A stretch of 44,916 nucleotides of DNA from Anoxybacteroides voinovskiense (GCF_014196205.1 NZ_JACIDE010000025.1:1-44916); one strand, 5' to 3'; shown: positions 1-5,371, counted from the stretch's first letter. Notes: generated from the letters alone by a model not told the origin. A program made the numbers and translations.

Positions 1-207
1 AGAAAACGCTTACAAACACTGGGTTATTTAAACCAAATATATCCAGAGAATCGAAATATCAAAAAAAATCTCCCACAAACTCTTGACTCAATCATTTTCA
101 TCCCTCCATTTGATTTTTCGCGGCGACTCCTGTACTATGTAAGTAACTGCTCGAAGTAAGGAATCACCTTTTTCTGAAACGTCTCACTCCGTCAAGTGAG
201 GCGTTTT
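1..207. other. Left edge of the element; no gene recognised, one terminator-like hairpin
   Basis: I see no convincing gene here. Positions 178-212 hold an inverted repeat (GTCTCAC with GTGAGgC) followed by a T run on the plus strand, so it can end a rightward transcript entering from outside the window. The same hairpin lies just past the end of the leftward gene at 208-423 but lacks a T run in that direction. A 25-codon leftward reading frame with a ribosome site sits near 50-125; it is too short to call. Confidence 0.4.
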
Positions 208-423
208 TCATTCCGCAATTTTTCGTACTACACCAAGATTTTCAATAAGATACTGCCAAATGTTTTCTTCAAGAACGACTTCCCCGTCTGGAAACTCGTA
301 GATTGTATCGCCATACAAAATTTCATCTCCGCACGCATCTACTCCCCAATGTTCTGATTCAATCTGATATGGGTAGCCTGTCCGCAACATTCTCGTGATT
401 GCTGGATGCTCTAAGTCTTGCAC
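208..423 (-). CDS. Small phage protein, YqaI-like
   Basis: Acidic 71-residue protein of unknown function. The middle and end (GDEILYGDTIYEFPDGEVVL, then a short helix ending NLGV) resemble the YqaI protein of the B. subtilis skin prophage from memory, so the family label is tentative. The GTG start at 423 is chosen because GGAGGTG lies 7 bases upstream. It is the last gene of the leftward operon inside the window and sits divergently from the rightward gene at 497 across the first palindromic sigma-H element. Confidence 0.6.
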   Translation of the reverse strand: MQDLEHPAITRMLRTGYPYQIESEHWGVDACGDEILYGDTIYEFPDGEVVLEENIWQYLIENLGVVRKIAE

Positions 424-430
424 GTCTTTT

Positions 431-493
431 CACCTCCTTTTTTGTAGGAATTCCCTCCCTTCGTGTCTAATAGTGGCGGAGAAGGGAGGTGAA
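431..493 (+). promoter_or_regulatory. Palindromic sigma-H-like promoter element, copy 1 (divergent ribosome sites)
   Basis: AGGA at 446-449 and TAAT at 468-471, 18 bases apart, occupy the places of the sigma-H -35 and -10 boxes seen in the sister copies. The -10 is degenerate (TAAT instead of GAAT). The pyrimidine spacer CCTCCCTTC is exactly complementary to the GAAGGGAGG that forms the ribosome site of the rightward gene at 497. The left edge CACCTCC is the ribosome site of the leftward gene at 208-423. Confidence 0.55.
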
Positions 494-496
494 AGC

Positions 497-772
497 ATGA
501 AAGAAAAGTTTCAGAAAATCGAAGAAATATTCAAAATTCTTGATGAATCTTTAATCAAAGAGATTATTGAACCTAAGATAAGCAATCGTATTCGAAACCA
601 TTACGATACCCTTATTCAACTCGGACTCAAAGATGATGAATTGATATCTGCGCTAGTTTCCGTTAGTGTCGCTGAATCCATTAGACTAAGCGCGTTCATT
701 ACGGTTTTATTAACAAACCTTGATCCAAACGAGCCATTCGACCCTCGCGATTTTATTCATGTCGTGAAATGA
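497..772 (+). CDS. Small cassette protein of unknown function (91 aa)
   Basis: Unknown 91-residue, mostly helical protein. It runs against the leftward early operon and follows palindromic element 1. ATG at 497 is chosen over upstream in-frame codons because GGGAGGTG sits 6 bases before it and because the sigma-H start would fall just upstream of that site. The C-terminus (NEPFDPRDFIHVV) recalls a stretch inside the cassette protein at 4030-4500 (NDAFDPTYFLHTL), which hints at a shared fold or ancestry. Its last 20 bases overlap the end of the convergent gene at 753-989. Confidence 0.7.
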   Translation: MKEKFQKIEEIFKILDESLIKEIIEPKISNRIRNHYDTLIQLGLKDDELISALVSVSVAESIRLSAFITVLLTNLDPNEPFDPRDFIHVVK

Positions 773-989
773 ATGGTTTTGCTAGTTCTTGAATACGCTC
801 TTTGCTTAATGGCTCTGGAAGCTTTATTACCGCATCGCTGGGTTTCAAACGTTCTGTATACACTTCACATTTCGGTTCAAACTCATTGATCCGCTGAAGG
901 GTTTCCTGTAGTTGCTCTACAAGAGTTTCGGCTCTCTCAAGCAAATGCTGGAATTCTTCAGCATTCTTGAATTGAATGGATGCTTTCAT
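753..989 (-). CDS. Small coiled-coil phage protein (78 aa)
   Basis: Unknown function. The first 45 residues are a strongly heptad-like helix (EEFQHLLERAETLVEQLQET), followed by a charged tail. Short coiled-coil proteins of this kind are common in the early regions of Bacillus phages; that comparison is general, not a family match. ATG at 989 has GGAGGTG 7 bases upstream, contributed by the left edge of palindromic element 2. It is presumably co-transcribed with the other leftward genes, since no promoter for it is visible in the element. Confidence 0.65.
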   Translation of the reverse strand: MKASIQFKNAEEFQHLLERAETLVEQLQETLQRINEFEPKCEVYTERLKPSDAVIKLPEPLSKERIQELAKPFISRHE

Positions 990-1000
990 ATTTCCTCACC

Positions 1001-1055
1001 TCCTTTTGCAGGATTCCCCTTTCTTTTGTCGAATGGTGACAATGAAAGGGGGTGA
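1001..1055 (+). promoter_or_regulatory. Palindromic sigma-H promoter element, copy 2
   Basis: AGGA at 1010-1013 and GAAT at 1031-1034 are separated by 17 bases, as I recall for the sigma-H promoter of B. subtilis spoVG. The -10 also reads as a 0A box (TGTCGAA). The arms are unusually long: CCCCTTTC and TTGTC pair with GACAA and GAAAGGGG around a loop that holds the -10. The ribosome sites of both flanking genes are the outer parts of the element. Confidence 0.75.
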
Positions 1056-1061
1056 GTAGCC

Positions 1062-1298
1062 TTGAAGAAGATATACGCCAATCTTCTTGGTGAATGGGTC
1101 GATCTCTCATCCGATGATACATGCTTAATGGGACCACGTATGGTCAAACCTTCCGTTTGGTGGGAAGAAAACGCTGAGATTTGGAGTCCCAATAAAAAAG
1201 ATGAACATACCATGTATCAATTGGACTATGTGAATATTCACTACAAAGGGAAAGACTATCGAATCAGCCCTATTTTTATCCAAGTTGTTAGCGAATAA
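1062..1298 (+). CDS. Small cassette protein of unknown function (78 aa)
   Basis: Unknown protein rich in tryptophan and tyrosine with a beta-like second half (YVNIHYKGKDYRISPIFIQV). No catalytic or metal-binding motif is visible. The TTG start at 1062 is supported by GGGGGTG 8 bases upstream and by the position of the sigma-H element; there is no in-frame ATG until far inside. It ends three bases before the convergent gene at 1301-1507, so the two can share a termination zone. Confidence 0.7.
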   Translation: MKKIYANLLGEWVDLSSDDTCLMGPRMVKPSVWWEENAEIWSPNKKDEHTMYQLDYVNIHYKGKDYRISPIFIQVVSE

Positions 1299-1300
1299 CG

Positions 1301-1507
1301 TCACTCAGTTTTGGCAATGACATCCGAATAACGTCGAAGGTTAAACTCAACTTCAAGGTTTCTTTTCAATTCTTCAGAGTCGTCAAGCTCCAGCTTGGCG
1401 GCTTTTAACGCGAAATATAGATTGACTTGTTGCGCAATTCTTTCCCACTCGTATTTTTTAAGACCTTGGAGTTGCTCAACTAAAGACGCGATTTGCTCTT
1501 TTGTCAT
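1301..1507 (-). CDS. Small helical phage protein (68 aa)
   Basis: Unknown function. It is almost wholly helical and charged (KEQIASLVEQLQGLKKYEWE at the start). ATG at 1507 is preferred to the GTG nine bases upstream because GGAGGTG precedes it at proper distance. This leftward gene has no palindromic partner element; upstream of it is the structured non-coding stretch at 1524-1690. Confidence 0.65.
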   Translation of the reverse strand: MTKEQIASLVEQLQGLKKYEWERIAQQVNLYFALKAAKLELDDSEELKRNLEVEFNLRRYSDVIAKTE

Positions 1508-1523
1508 TCCCTTCACCTCCTTT

Positions 1524-1690
1524 GCGTGTAGTCAATGCGCCAGTGCGCATCGTCATGACCAGGAACAAACGTGACGGGCGGGGGAGAACCCGATAGTTCC
1601 TAGCCATGACGACAGGCACTAGACCTGTCGGGTATGCGTGTAGTACAATGGTGGTGTGTGGGGGCTAGCGTTGCCGCGCTGGCCGTTTTT
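1524..1690 (+). ncRNA. Candidate structured RNA or DNA site with terminator
   Basis: About 140 bases without a gene, GC-richer than the surroundings and full of helices. ATGCGC (1535) pairs with GCGCAT (1545). CGTCATG (1551) and AGGAAC (1561) pair with GTTCCT (1596) and CATGACG (1605), making a long two-part stem. GACAGG (1611) pairs with CCTGTC (1624). GGCTAGCG (1663) pairs with CGCTGGCC (1677) and is followed by GTTTTTC, a rightward terminator shape. A near-perfect direct repeat GCGTGTAGT-(a)cAATG stands at 1524 and 1636. It could be a small RNA or a replication/transfer site; no clear promoter is seen. Confidence 0.4.
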
Positions 1691-1829
1691 CTTGTTGTAG
1701 CTCACGCAACCTTTGTTTCATTCGGTACTCAAACACCATGATGTGGAACGGATTGTTCCGCATCACCTCACAAACTCTCCGAATCTCTGAAACTTTCATT
1801 AAACGAGTAGTGAAGAAACGTACACTCAT
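1665..1829 (-). CDS. Small basic protein (54 aa), translationally coupled
   Basis: Short arginine-rich helical protein (start MSVRFFTTRLMKVSEIRRVC, end REKRPARQR-like basic tail). Function unknown. The ATG overlaps the TGA of the gene at 1829-2092 (TGATG), which argues for translational coupling and for a real gene despite its size. Its stop lies inside the terminator-like hairpin of the candidate RNA on the other strand. Confidence 0.55.
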   Translation of the reverse strand: MSVRFFTTRLMKVSEIRRVCEVMRNNPFHIMVFEYRMKQRLRELQQEKRPARQR

Positions 1830-2092
1830 CACTCATTCCCCTTTCTTGCTACAACTGCAATATCAATCCCTTTCTCACGCAGCGTTTCCACGATTTTCAC
1901 CAACTCATCGTGCCGTTCTTTCCGCCTAATAAGCTCGTCCAAATCTCGCTTGCAGCGAAGGAATTCCTCCGCCCATTTCTCTGCTTCGTCAAAGTGATCG
2001 TGTATTAATTCCAGGCGCGCTTGGAGTAAGCATAACGCCCCGAAGTTGACCAGCTTCTCCGCCAAGTGACGGTCTTTTTCTAATACGTTCAT
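1829..2092 (-). CDS. Small helical phage protein (87 aa)
   Basis: Unknown function. It has two long amphipathic helices rich in E, R and L, the second forming a probable coiled coil (residues about 40-75). The start overlaps the stop of the upstream gene at 2089-2385 (ATGA), and its own stop overlaps the next start, so 2629-to-1665 is a tight four-gene translational chain on the minus strand. Confidence 0.65.
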   Translation of the reverse strand: MNVLEKDRHLAEKLVNFGALCLLQARLELIHDHFDEAEKWAEEFLRCKRDLDELIRRKERHDELVKIVETLREKGIDIAVVARKGNE

Positions 2093-2385
2093 TGCTTCAT
2101 CTCCTCTCGGAGTCGAAGCCCGAACCGTTCAGGATACTTCTTGATTGCTTCAAGCACCGTTCCTAACGTCACAACGTTTTCGTGCAGTAACCCTTTATCG
2201 TCATCGAATGTTACTTCCGTAATAATGTTGCGATCCAAATCCAACACACTCACAACGTATAGTGGTGGTACAGCGTCAAATTCCAAAATGGACGATTGAA
2301 TGATTTGCGGTTGTTTATAGAGCGCATTTACATGGTTACGTACAAACACCGGAAGCTCATCGAACGAGATACGTTTAATTTTCAT
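2089..2385 (-). CDS. Small phage protein of unknown function (98 aa)
   Basis: Mixed alpha/beta protein with a hydrophobic strand pair in the middle (VPPLYVVSVLDLDRNIITEV). No family recognised. It overlaps the end of the gene at 2375-2629 by 11 bases and is preceded by a GGGGGATAAC ribosome site inside that gene. Part of the leftward early operon. Confidence 0.65.
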   Translation of the reverse strand: MKIKRISFDELPVFVRNHVNALYKQPQIIQSSILEFDAVPPLYVVSVLDLDRNIITEVTFDDDKGLLHENVVTLGTVLEAIKKYPERFGLRLREEMKQ

Positions 2386-2629
2386 TGTTATCCCCCTTCA
2401 TTTCTTGCTCTTTCTGCTTTCTGCGCTTTTCATTTTCCTTGACCATCCGAATATAAATTTCGATAAAGTTATCTAGCGCTTCTTTTGACGGTTCTTTCCG
2501 TTCACCTACGCACCGAACGACTACTTCTGGCGGCTTCATCGTTCTTTTTCGTTTTTTCACGTTCACCATCTCCTTTTTAGGAGATGTATGCGACGAATCA
2601 TCGTGTACAACATTCTGAATTTCCGACAT
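2375..2629 (-). CDS. Small basic phage protein (84 aa)
   Basis: Unknown function. Highly charged with a lysine/arginine cluster (VKKRKRTMK near residue 25) and a C-terminal helix of alternating E and K, so nucleic-acid binding is possible but unproven. ATG at 2629 has AGGAGGGAAATAAA before it. This ribosome site lies at the outer edge of palindromic element 3 but is not the usual CACCTCC form, so this copy of the element differs on its left side. Confidence 0.6.
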   Translation of the reverse strand: MSEIQNVVHDDSSHTSPKKEMVNVKKRKRTMKPPEVVVRCVGERKEPSKEALDNFIEIYIRMVKENEKRRKQKEQEMKGDNNEN

Positions 2630-2639
2630 TTTATTTCCC

Positions 2640-2700
2640 TCCTGTCAGTTTGTAGGAATTTCCTCCCTTCGTGTCGAATAGTGGCGGAGAAGGGAGGTGA
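2640..2700 (+). promoter_or_regulatory. Palindromic sigma-H promoter element, copy 3
   Basis: AGGA at 2654-2657 and GAAT at 2676-2679, 18 bases apart. The spacer CCTCCCTTC is exactly complementary to GAAGGGAGG before the rightward gene. This copy and copy 1 share the GTAGGAATT and GTGGCGGAG variants, so they form a subfamily. Confidence 0.65.
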
Positions 2701-2706
2701 TAAAAA

Positions 2707-2922
2707 ATGGCAAAGTTTTATTACTACAACAAACATGTTGATAATAAAGGAAACCACGAAGTTCACAGCGAAGATTGTTCTTATTTGCCTAACTATGACA
2801 ACCGCATAATGATCGGGTACGAAAACGACTGTAAATCTGCAATCGAGCGAGCAAAACGAGAAACCGGAAAAACGAACTTCGATGGCTGTTGGTATTGTAG
2901 TTTTGAGTGCCACACCGGATAA
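2707..2922 (+). CDS. Small cysteine/histidine-rich cassette protein, probable metal binder (71 aa)
   Basis: A 71-residue protein with an ordered set of possible ligands: HSEDC near residue 20, a single C in the middle, then GCWYCSFECH at the end. The layout (H-x3-C, then CxxC-x3-CH) suggests one small zinc site that ties the termini together, of the kind seen in Ada-type metal-binding modules; this is inference from spacing. ATG at 2707 follows GGGAGGTG by 7 bases. The gene is headed by palindromic element 3 and ends in a two-way terminator. Confidence 0.7.
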   Translation: MAKFYYYNKHVDNKGNHEVHSEDCSYLPNYDNRIMIGYENDCKSAIERAKRETGKTNFDGCWYCSFECHTG

Positions 2923-2946
2923 GAGGGGCTAGTCCCTCTTATCTCT
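2919..2946. terminator. Bidirectional terminator between convergent genes
   Basis: GATAAGAGGG and CCCTCTTATC form a 10-bp stem around a six-base loop. It overlaps the ends of the rightward gene at 2707 and the leftward gene at 2929. Confidence 0.55.
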
Positions 2947-3090
2947 ATAAGGAATCGCATTATCGTAATAAAACTTTCTGACAAGTGACGGTATTTTTTC
3001 GAGTTCCCTTAATGTAAAACCGTGTTCCTGACACTGTTTGCAAATGTACGTCACCAAGTCGTTGAACGCTTGTTCTCTTTGGTTGTTCAT
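2929..3090 (-). CDS. Small phage protein (53 aa)
   Basis: Short protein starting MNNQREQAFNDLV with a CKQC motif near residue 17 and a basic, aromatic end (VRKFYYDNAIPYRDK). Function unknown. ATG at 3090 has AGAGGGGGATATAC before it. It lies downstream of the 44-residue gene at 3109-3243 with an 18-base gap and is probably co-transcribed. Confidence 0.6.
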   Translation of the reverse strand: MNNQREQAFNDLVTYICKQCQEHGFTLRELEKIPSLVRKFYYDNAIPYRDKRD

Positions 3091-3108
3091 GTATATCCCC
3101 CTCTCTCA

Positions 3109-3243
3109 TTATTCGTAATGGGCGAGGATGATCTTTGCGATAACGTAAAGGTCTTCTTCGTCCCATCCTTTTTCGTAGGCGAATTGCAAAAGTTCTTTTG
3201 CTTTTGTGAGCGTTTCGTTCGGTAGTTTAATCATGTCTTTCAT
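3109..3243 (-). CDS. Very small phage protein (44 aa)
   Basis: A 44-residue acidic helical protein beginning MKDMIKLPNETLTKAKELL. Function unknown. The ATG at 3243 has GGAGGTG 7 bases upstream, formed by the left edge of palindromic element 4. The strong ribosome site and its place at the element justify calling it despite the length. Confidence 0.6.
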   Translation of the reverse strand: MKDMIKLPNETLTKAKELLQFAYEKGWDEEDLYVIAKIILAHYE

Positions 3244-3249
3244 TCCCTC

Positions 3250-3308
3250 TCACCTCCTTTTGCAGGATTTTCCTCCTCCTTGTCGAATGGTGACAATGAA
3301 AGGAGGTG
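3250..3308 (+). promoter_or_regulatory. Palindromic sigma-H promoter element, copy 4
   Basis: AGGA at 3264-3267, GAAT at 3285-3288, 17-base spacing. TTGTC pairs with GACAA around the -10, and CCTCCTT in the spacer pairs with AAGGAGG of the ribosome site. CACCTCC at the left serves the leftward gene. Confidence 0.75.
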
Positions 3309-3314
3309 GTTTCA

Positions 3315-3533
3315 ATGATTCGGATTGTTTATGGTTCGTGCCCAGAACAAGATTGCGAATATGACATCGCGGTTTACTATGCGCGTGTACCAACAATAAA
3401 TAGTCATCGAATCGGATACAAGAAAAATGGGTTTAATTGCGATTATGGCTCACTACATGGTTGTTCTTATGAAGATCGGCAACAATGCCCTATTTACAAC
3501 AATCTTCCTGAGATCTCTTACGATTTGGTCTGA
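3315..3533 (+). CDS. Small cysteine-rich cassette protein (72 aa)
   Basis: Unknown protein with five cysteines (CPEQDC near the start; C-x7-C and a further C in the second half), which may hold a metal ion. Tyrosine-rich, no catalytic motif recognised. ATG at 3315, not the in-frame GTG at 3306, because AGGAGGTG overlaps that GTG and lies 6 bases before the ATG. Its last 44 bases overlap the end of the convergent gene at 3490-3795. Confidence 0.7.
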   Translation: MIRIVYGSCPEQDCEYDIAVYYARVPTINSHRIGYKKNGFNCDYGSLHGCSYEDRQQCPIYNNLPEISYDLV

Positions 3534-3795
3534 TGAGCGCACTATATCGAATGTCTGTTGTTAGCTCTTCGAGAAGCCAAAATCGACTAAGATGATTCCA
3601 ATTGCATGCGTTAACGTATTTGCACGTTGCGCAGACCATCCCGAGGTCTGCCAACTGCTCCACTTTTGAATCTTCCCAAAAGTGGTACAAGTGCCAGCTG
3701 ATACAATGAAATGCGTGTTTCATCTTCTCGTCTCTTTCAACCAGAGCCACTAACGCTTGCACATTCTTCTCATCTGTGCAATAATTTTTTTCCAT
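3490..3795 (-). CDS. Phage protein with Cys/His cluster (101 aa)
   Basis: Unknown 101-residue protein. Residues about 28-70 carry H, C, H, H, then CATCKYVNAC and NH, a pattern that could bind zinc, followed by a basic tail. Start ATG 3795 with GAGGTGAGGGGAG before it; that ribosome site lies inside the end of the upstream gene at 3802-3957, so the pair is coupled. Confidence 0.65.
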   Translation of the reverse strand: MEKNYCTDEKNVQALVALVERDEKMKHAFHCISWHLYHFWEDSKVEQLADLGMVCATCKYVNACNWNHLSRFWLLEELTTDIRYSALIRPNRKRSQEDCCK

Positions 3796-3801
3796 CTCCC
3801 C

Positions 3802-3957
3802 TCACCTCACCGATATGAGTTGCATTGCCGCAATCACAAAAGCTAATTCACTTCGATCAGACCGTTCGATGAAGTTTTCTGCTTCATCAACGGTCCATCC
3901 TAAATGTTCAACAAACTGATTGATAAGCTTCTTTCGCAATGGAGCGCTAACGCTCAT
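3802..3957 (-). CDS. Small helical phage protein (51 aa)
   Basis: Short protein beginning MSVSAPLRKKLINQFVEHLG, mostly helical, resembling a single UBA-like or helix-bundle module only in a general way. Function unknown. ATG at 3957 follows AGAGGGGTGGGAG. It is the first leftward gene after palindromic element 5 and ends seven bases before the next start. Confidence 0.6.
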   Translation of the reverse strand: MSVSAPLRKKLINQFVEHLGWTVDEAENFIERSDRSELAFVIAAMQLISVR

Positions 3958-3965
3958 TAACTCCC

Positions 3966-4021
3966 ACCCCTCTTGCAGGATTCTCCTTCCTTTCGTCGAA
4001 TTAAAGCGACGGAAGGAGGTG
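3966..4021 (+). promoter_or_regulatory. Palindromic sigma-H promoter element, copy 5
   Basis: AGGA at 3977-3980, GAAT at 3998-4001, 17-base spacing. Here the inner arm is CGTCG with CGACG instead of TTGTC with GACAA, and the outer arm is CTCCTTCC with GGAAGGAG, so the base pairing is kept although the bases changed. Confidence 0.75.
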
Positions 4022-4029
4022 ATAACACG

Positions 4030-4500
4030 ATGGATAAAAAATCAGATAACGAAATTCCTACCCTCTTAAAAGAACGTATAGATTTAAAAGCGTTAACAGC
4101 TAAAACTTTTGCAAATGTTATCGAAAATATAAGAAACGGAAAGACTGAAGAAATAAGTATGGATCTGAATACTGAAATTTGGTTCTTTACACACTTTGGA
4201 ATAGTATCAGGAAGTCTATATATTCCATCAGAAGAAAACGATGCATTTGATCCGACTTATTTTCTTCATACACTCATTTTTAAGACTCGTGACTCGCTGC
4301 TTTCATCCTACATAGAAAAAGGTGTTGCGAGATTAACAAACGATTCTAGTTTCGTATTGCTTAAAAATGTAACAGTCAAGCCTTATGCTAGTCCTAGTAC
4401 TCCGTACAAGCTCGGTTACTTTCTTTTATACGGTGATGCAATTCTCGGCATATCTTTTGGAGATCAGCCGAAGGATCAATACGTACATGTGGTTGAATAG
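4030..4500 (+). CDS. Cassette protein of unknown function (156 aa), largest of the set
   Basis: A 156-residue protein without a signal peptide. The middle (residues 40-90) alternates strands with aromatic residues, and the NDAFDPTYFLHTL stretch resembles the end of the cassette protein at 497-772. The end (KDQYVHVVE) also matches the IHVVK ending of that protein, so the two may belong to one family with the larger one carrying an N-terminal addition. ATG 4030 follows GGAGGTG by 8 bases. Its 3' end overlaps the convergent gene at 4394-4594 by 107 bases. Confidence 0.7.
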   Translation: MDKKSDNEIPTLLKERIDLKALTAKTFANVIENIRNGKTEEISMDLNTEIWFFTHFGIVSGSLYIPSEENDAFDPTYFLHTLIFKTRDSLLSSYIEKGVARLTNDSSFVLLKNVTVKPYASPSTPYKLGYFLLYGDAILGISFGDQPKDQYVHVVE

Positions 4501-4594
4501 ACACTGACTTCGGAGCTGTCGCCTTATCGGCGGCTTCTTTTTCCAATTTAGCGATACGTGCTTCTAATTCAGCTAGACGTTGCTCGATGTCCAT
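4394..4594 (-). CDS. Small coiled-coil phage protein (66 aa)
   Basis: Starts MDIEQRLAELEARIAKLEKE, a clear coiled coil in residues 3-22, followed by a less regular basic part. Function unknown. ATG 4594 has GGAGGTG 7 bases upstream from palindromic element 6. Its second half lies fully antisense to the end of the rightward gene at 4030-4500; either both frames are used or the real protein matters mainly for its first 30 residues. Confidence 0.6.
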   Translation of the reverse strand: MDIEQRLAELEARIAKLEKEAADKATAPKSVSIQPHVRIDPSADLQKICRELHHRIKESNRACTEY

Positions 4595-4601
4595 TTCCCT
4601 C

Positions 4602-4658
4602 ACCTCCTTTTGCAGGATTCTCCTTCCCTTTGTCGAATGTTGACACTGGAAAGGAGGT
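4602..4658 (+). promoter_or_regulatory. Palindromic sigma-H promoter element, copy 6
   Basis: AGGA at 4614-4617, GAAT at 4635-4638, 17-base spacing, perfect 0A-like TGTCGAA. TGTC pairs with GACA around the -10. CTCCTTCCC pairs with GGAAAGGAG with one mismatch. Confidence 0.75.
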
Positions 4659-4664
4659 GTCCAA

Positions 4665-4892
4665 ATGAGCTGGAATGCAGAAATTGTTTTAAAATCTGGA
4701 AAAGTTGTTGCTGTTGCTGATTTAGTATCAATCAATCGCGTAAGTCAATCTGACAGCTCTGTGTCTAAAAACACTGACTTTGAAAACTTTACACTTCCAT
4801 CTAAAGGGATACTGTCGTTTGTCGGTAAAAACCATATCGTATGGCTCGAATCGTCCGATATTGAATACTTATCGTTATTCCGAGTTAACTGA
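4665..4892 (+). CDS. Small cassette protein of unknown function (75 aa)
   Basis: A 75-residue protein that reads as a small all-beta module (VLKSGKVVAVADLVSI, then GILSFVGKNHIVWL and an acidic end). This could be an SH3- or Sm-like barrel, but that is only a guess from strand pattern. ATG 4665 follows AGGAGGTG by 6 bases. It overlaps the end of the convergent gene at 4885 by 8 bases. Confidence 0.7.
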   Translation: MSWNAEIVLKSGKVVAVADLVSINRVSQSDSSVSKNTDFENFTLPSKGILSFVGKNHIVWLESSDIEYLSLFRVN

Positions 4893-5013
4893 TTTCAATT
4901 TCCACGACAAGAGTGCAGCGTGCGCTGTGCTCTTTTTCAATTTCGAGTAGTTGCTCGACAATCCGTTTTGCTTCTTCCACGTTTGAGCAAGATAGTTTTA
5001 CTTTTACTTCCAT
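4885..5013 (-). CDS. Very small phage protein (42 aa)
   Basis: Begins MEVKVKLSCSNVEEAKRIVE; a strand-helix-strand pattern that could be half of a small alpha/beta fold. ATG 5013 is preferred to an upstream in-frame ATG because GGGGGTG lies 6 bases before it and the longer form would read through palindromic element 7. Function unknown. Confidence 0.55.
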   Translation of the reverse strand: MEVKVKLSCSNVEEAKRIVEQLLEIEKEHSARCTLVVEIEIS

Positions 5014-5024
5014 TCCCCTCACCC

Positions 5025-5093
5025 CCTTTATGCGGTTTGTTATTGCAGGATTTTCCTTCCCTTTGTCGAATGTTGACACTGGAAAGGAGGTGA
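5025..5093 (+). promoter_or_regulatory. Palindromic sigma-H promoter element, copy 7
   Basis: AGGA at 5047-5050, GAAT at 5068-5071, 17-base spacing, TGTC/GACA inner arm. The left side differs from the other copies: the leftward ribosome site is separated from the -35 by about 14 extra bases. Confidence 0.75.
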
Positions 5094-5098
5094 ATAAG

Positions 5099-5371
5099 TT
5101 GATAACTTTTGCCGAAGTAAAATGCTACAATTGTGAAAATTCTTTTCCTGTTTACTGGAACAACTGGGAAAAGAACTTGCCTATCCGTTGTCCTTTTTGT
5201 ATTGCTAGTTTTAATGAAAAATTTACAGAAATGCTTAAACATTCGTTAGGTACAGTAAACGAATTAAACAAAGAGCTTAGAAGTCGTCACAGCGACGGGT
5301 CTCACGACTTGTTCCAAGTCGATTTCAAACATGTATACGTTCCAATCGATAAATATCGCTTAGATGATTAA
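5099..5371 (+). CDS. Cassette zinc-ribbon protein (90 aa)
   Basis: Residues 9-12 (CYNC) and about 32-35 (CPFC) form a CxxC...CxxC zinc ribbon, followed by a helix (NEKFTEMLKHSLGTVNELNK) and a short tail. Such ribbons bind DNA, RNA or proteins; the partner is unknown. The TTG start at 5099 is chosen because AGGAGGTG precedes it by 6 bases and no ATG fits. Its last 47 bases overlap the convergent gene at 5325-5531. Confidence 0.65.
   Translation: MITFAEVKCYNCENSFPVYWNNWEKNLPIRCPFCIASFNEKFTEMLKHSLGTVNELNKELRSRHSDGSHDLFQVDFKHVYVPIDKYRLDD

Noticed and set aside
50-125. 25-codon leftward frame with GGAGG before it
   Set aside because: Too short and without context to separate from chance.
446-5071. 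Reading TGTCGAA in the elements as Spo0A boxes
   Set aside because: The word coincides with the sigma-H -10; copies 1 and 5 break the 0A consensus but keep position, so the promoter reading explains more. Dual use cannot be excluded.
431-5093. Reading the repeated palindromes as integron attC-like sites or CRISPR repeats
   Set aside because: No tyrosine integron integrase or cas genes are present. The repeats carry promoter and ribosome sites, lie between divergent genes and are spaced irregularly by whole genes.
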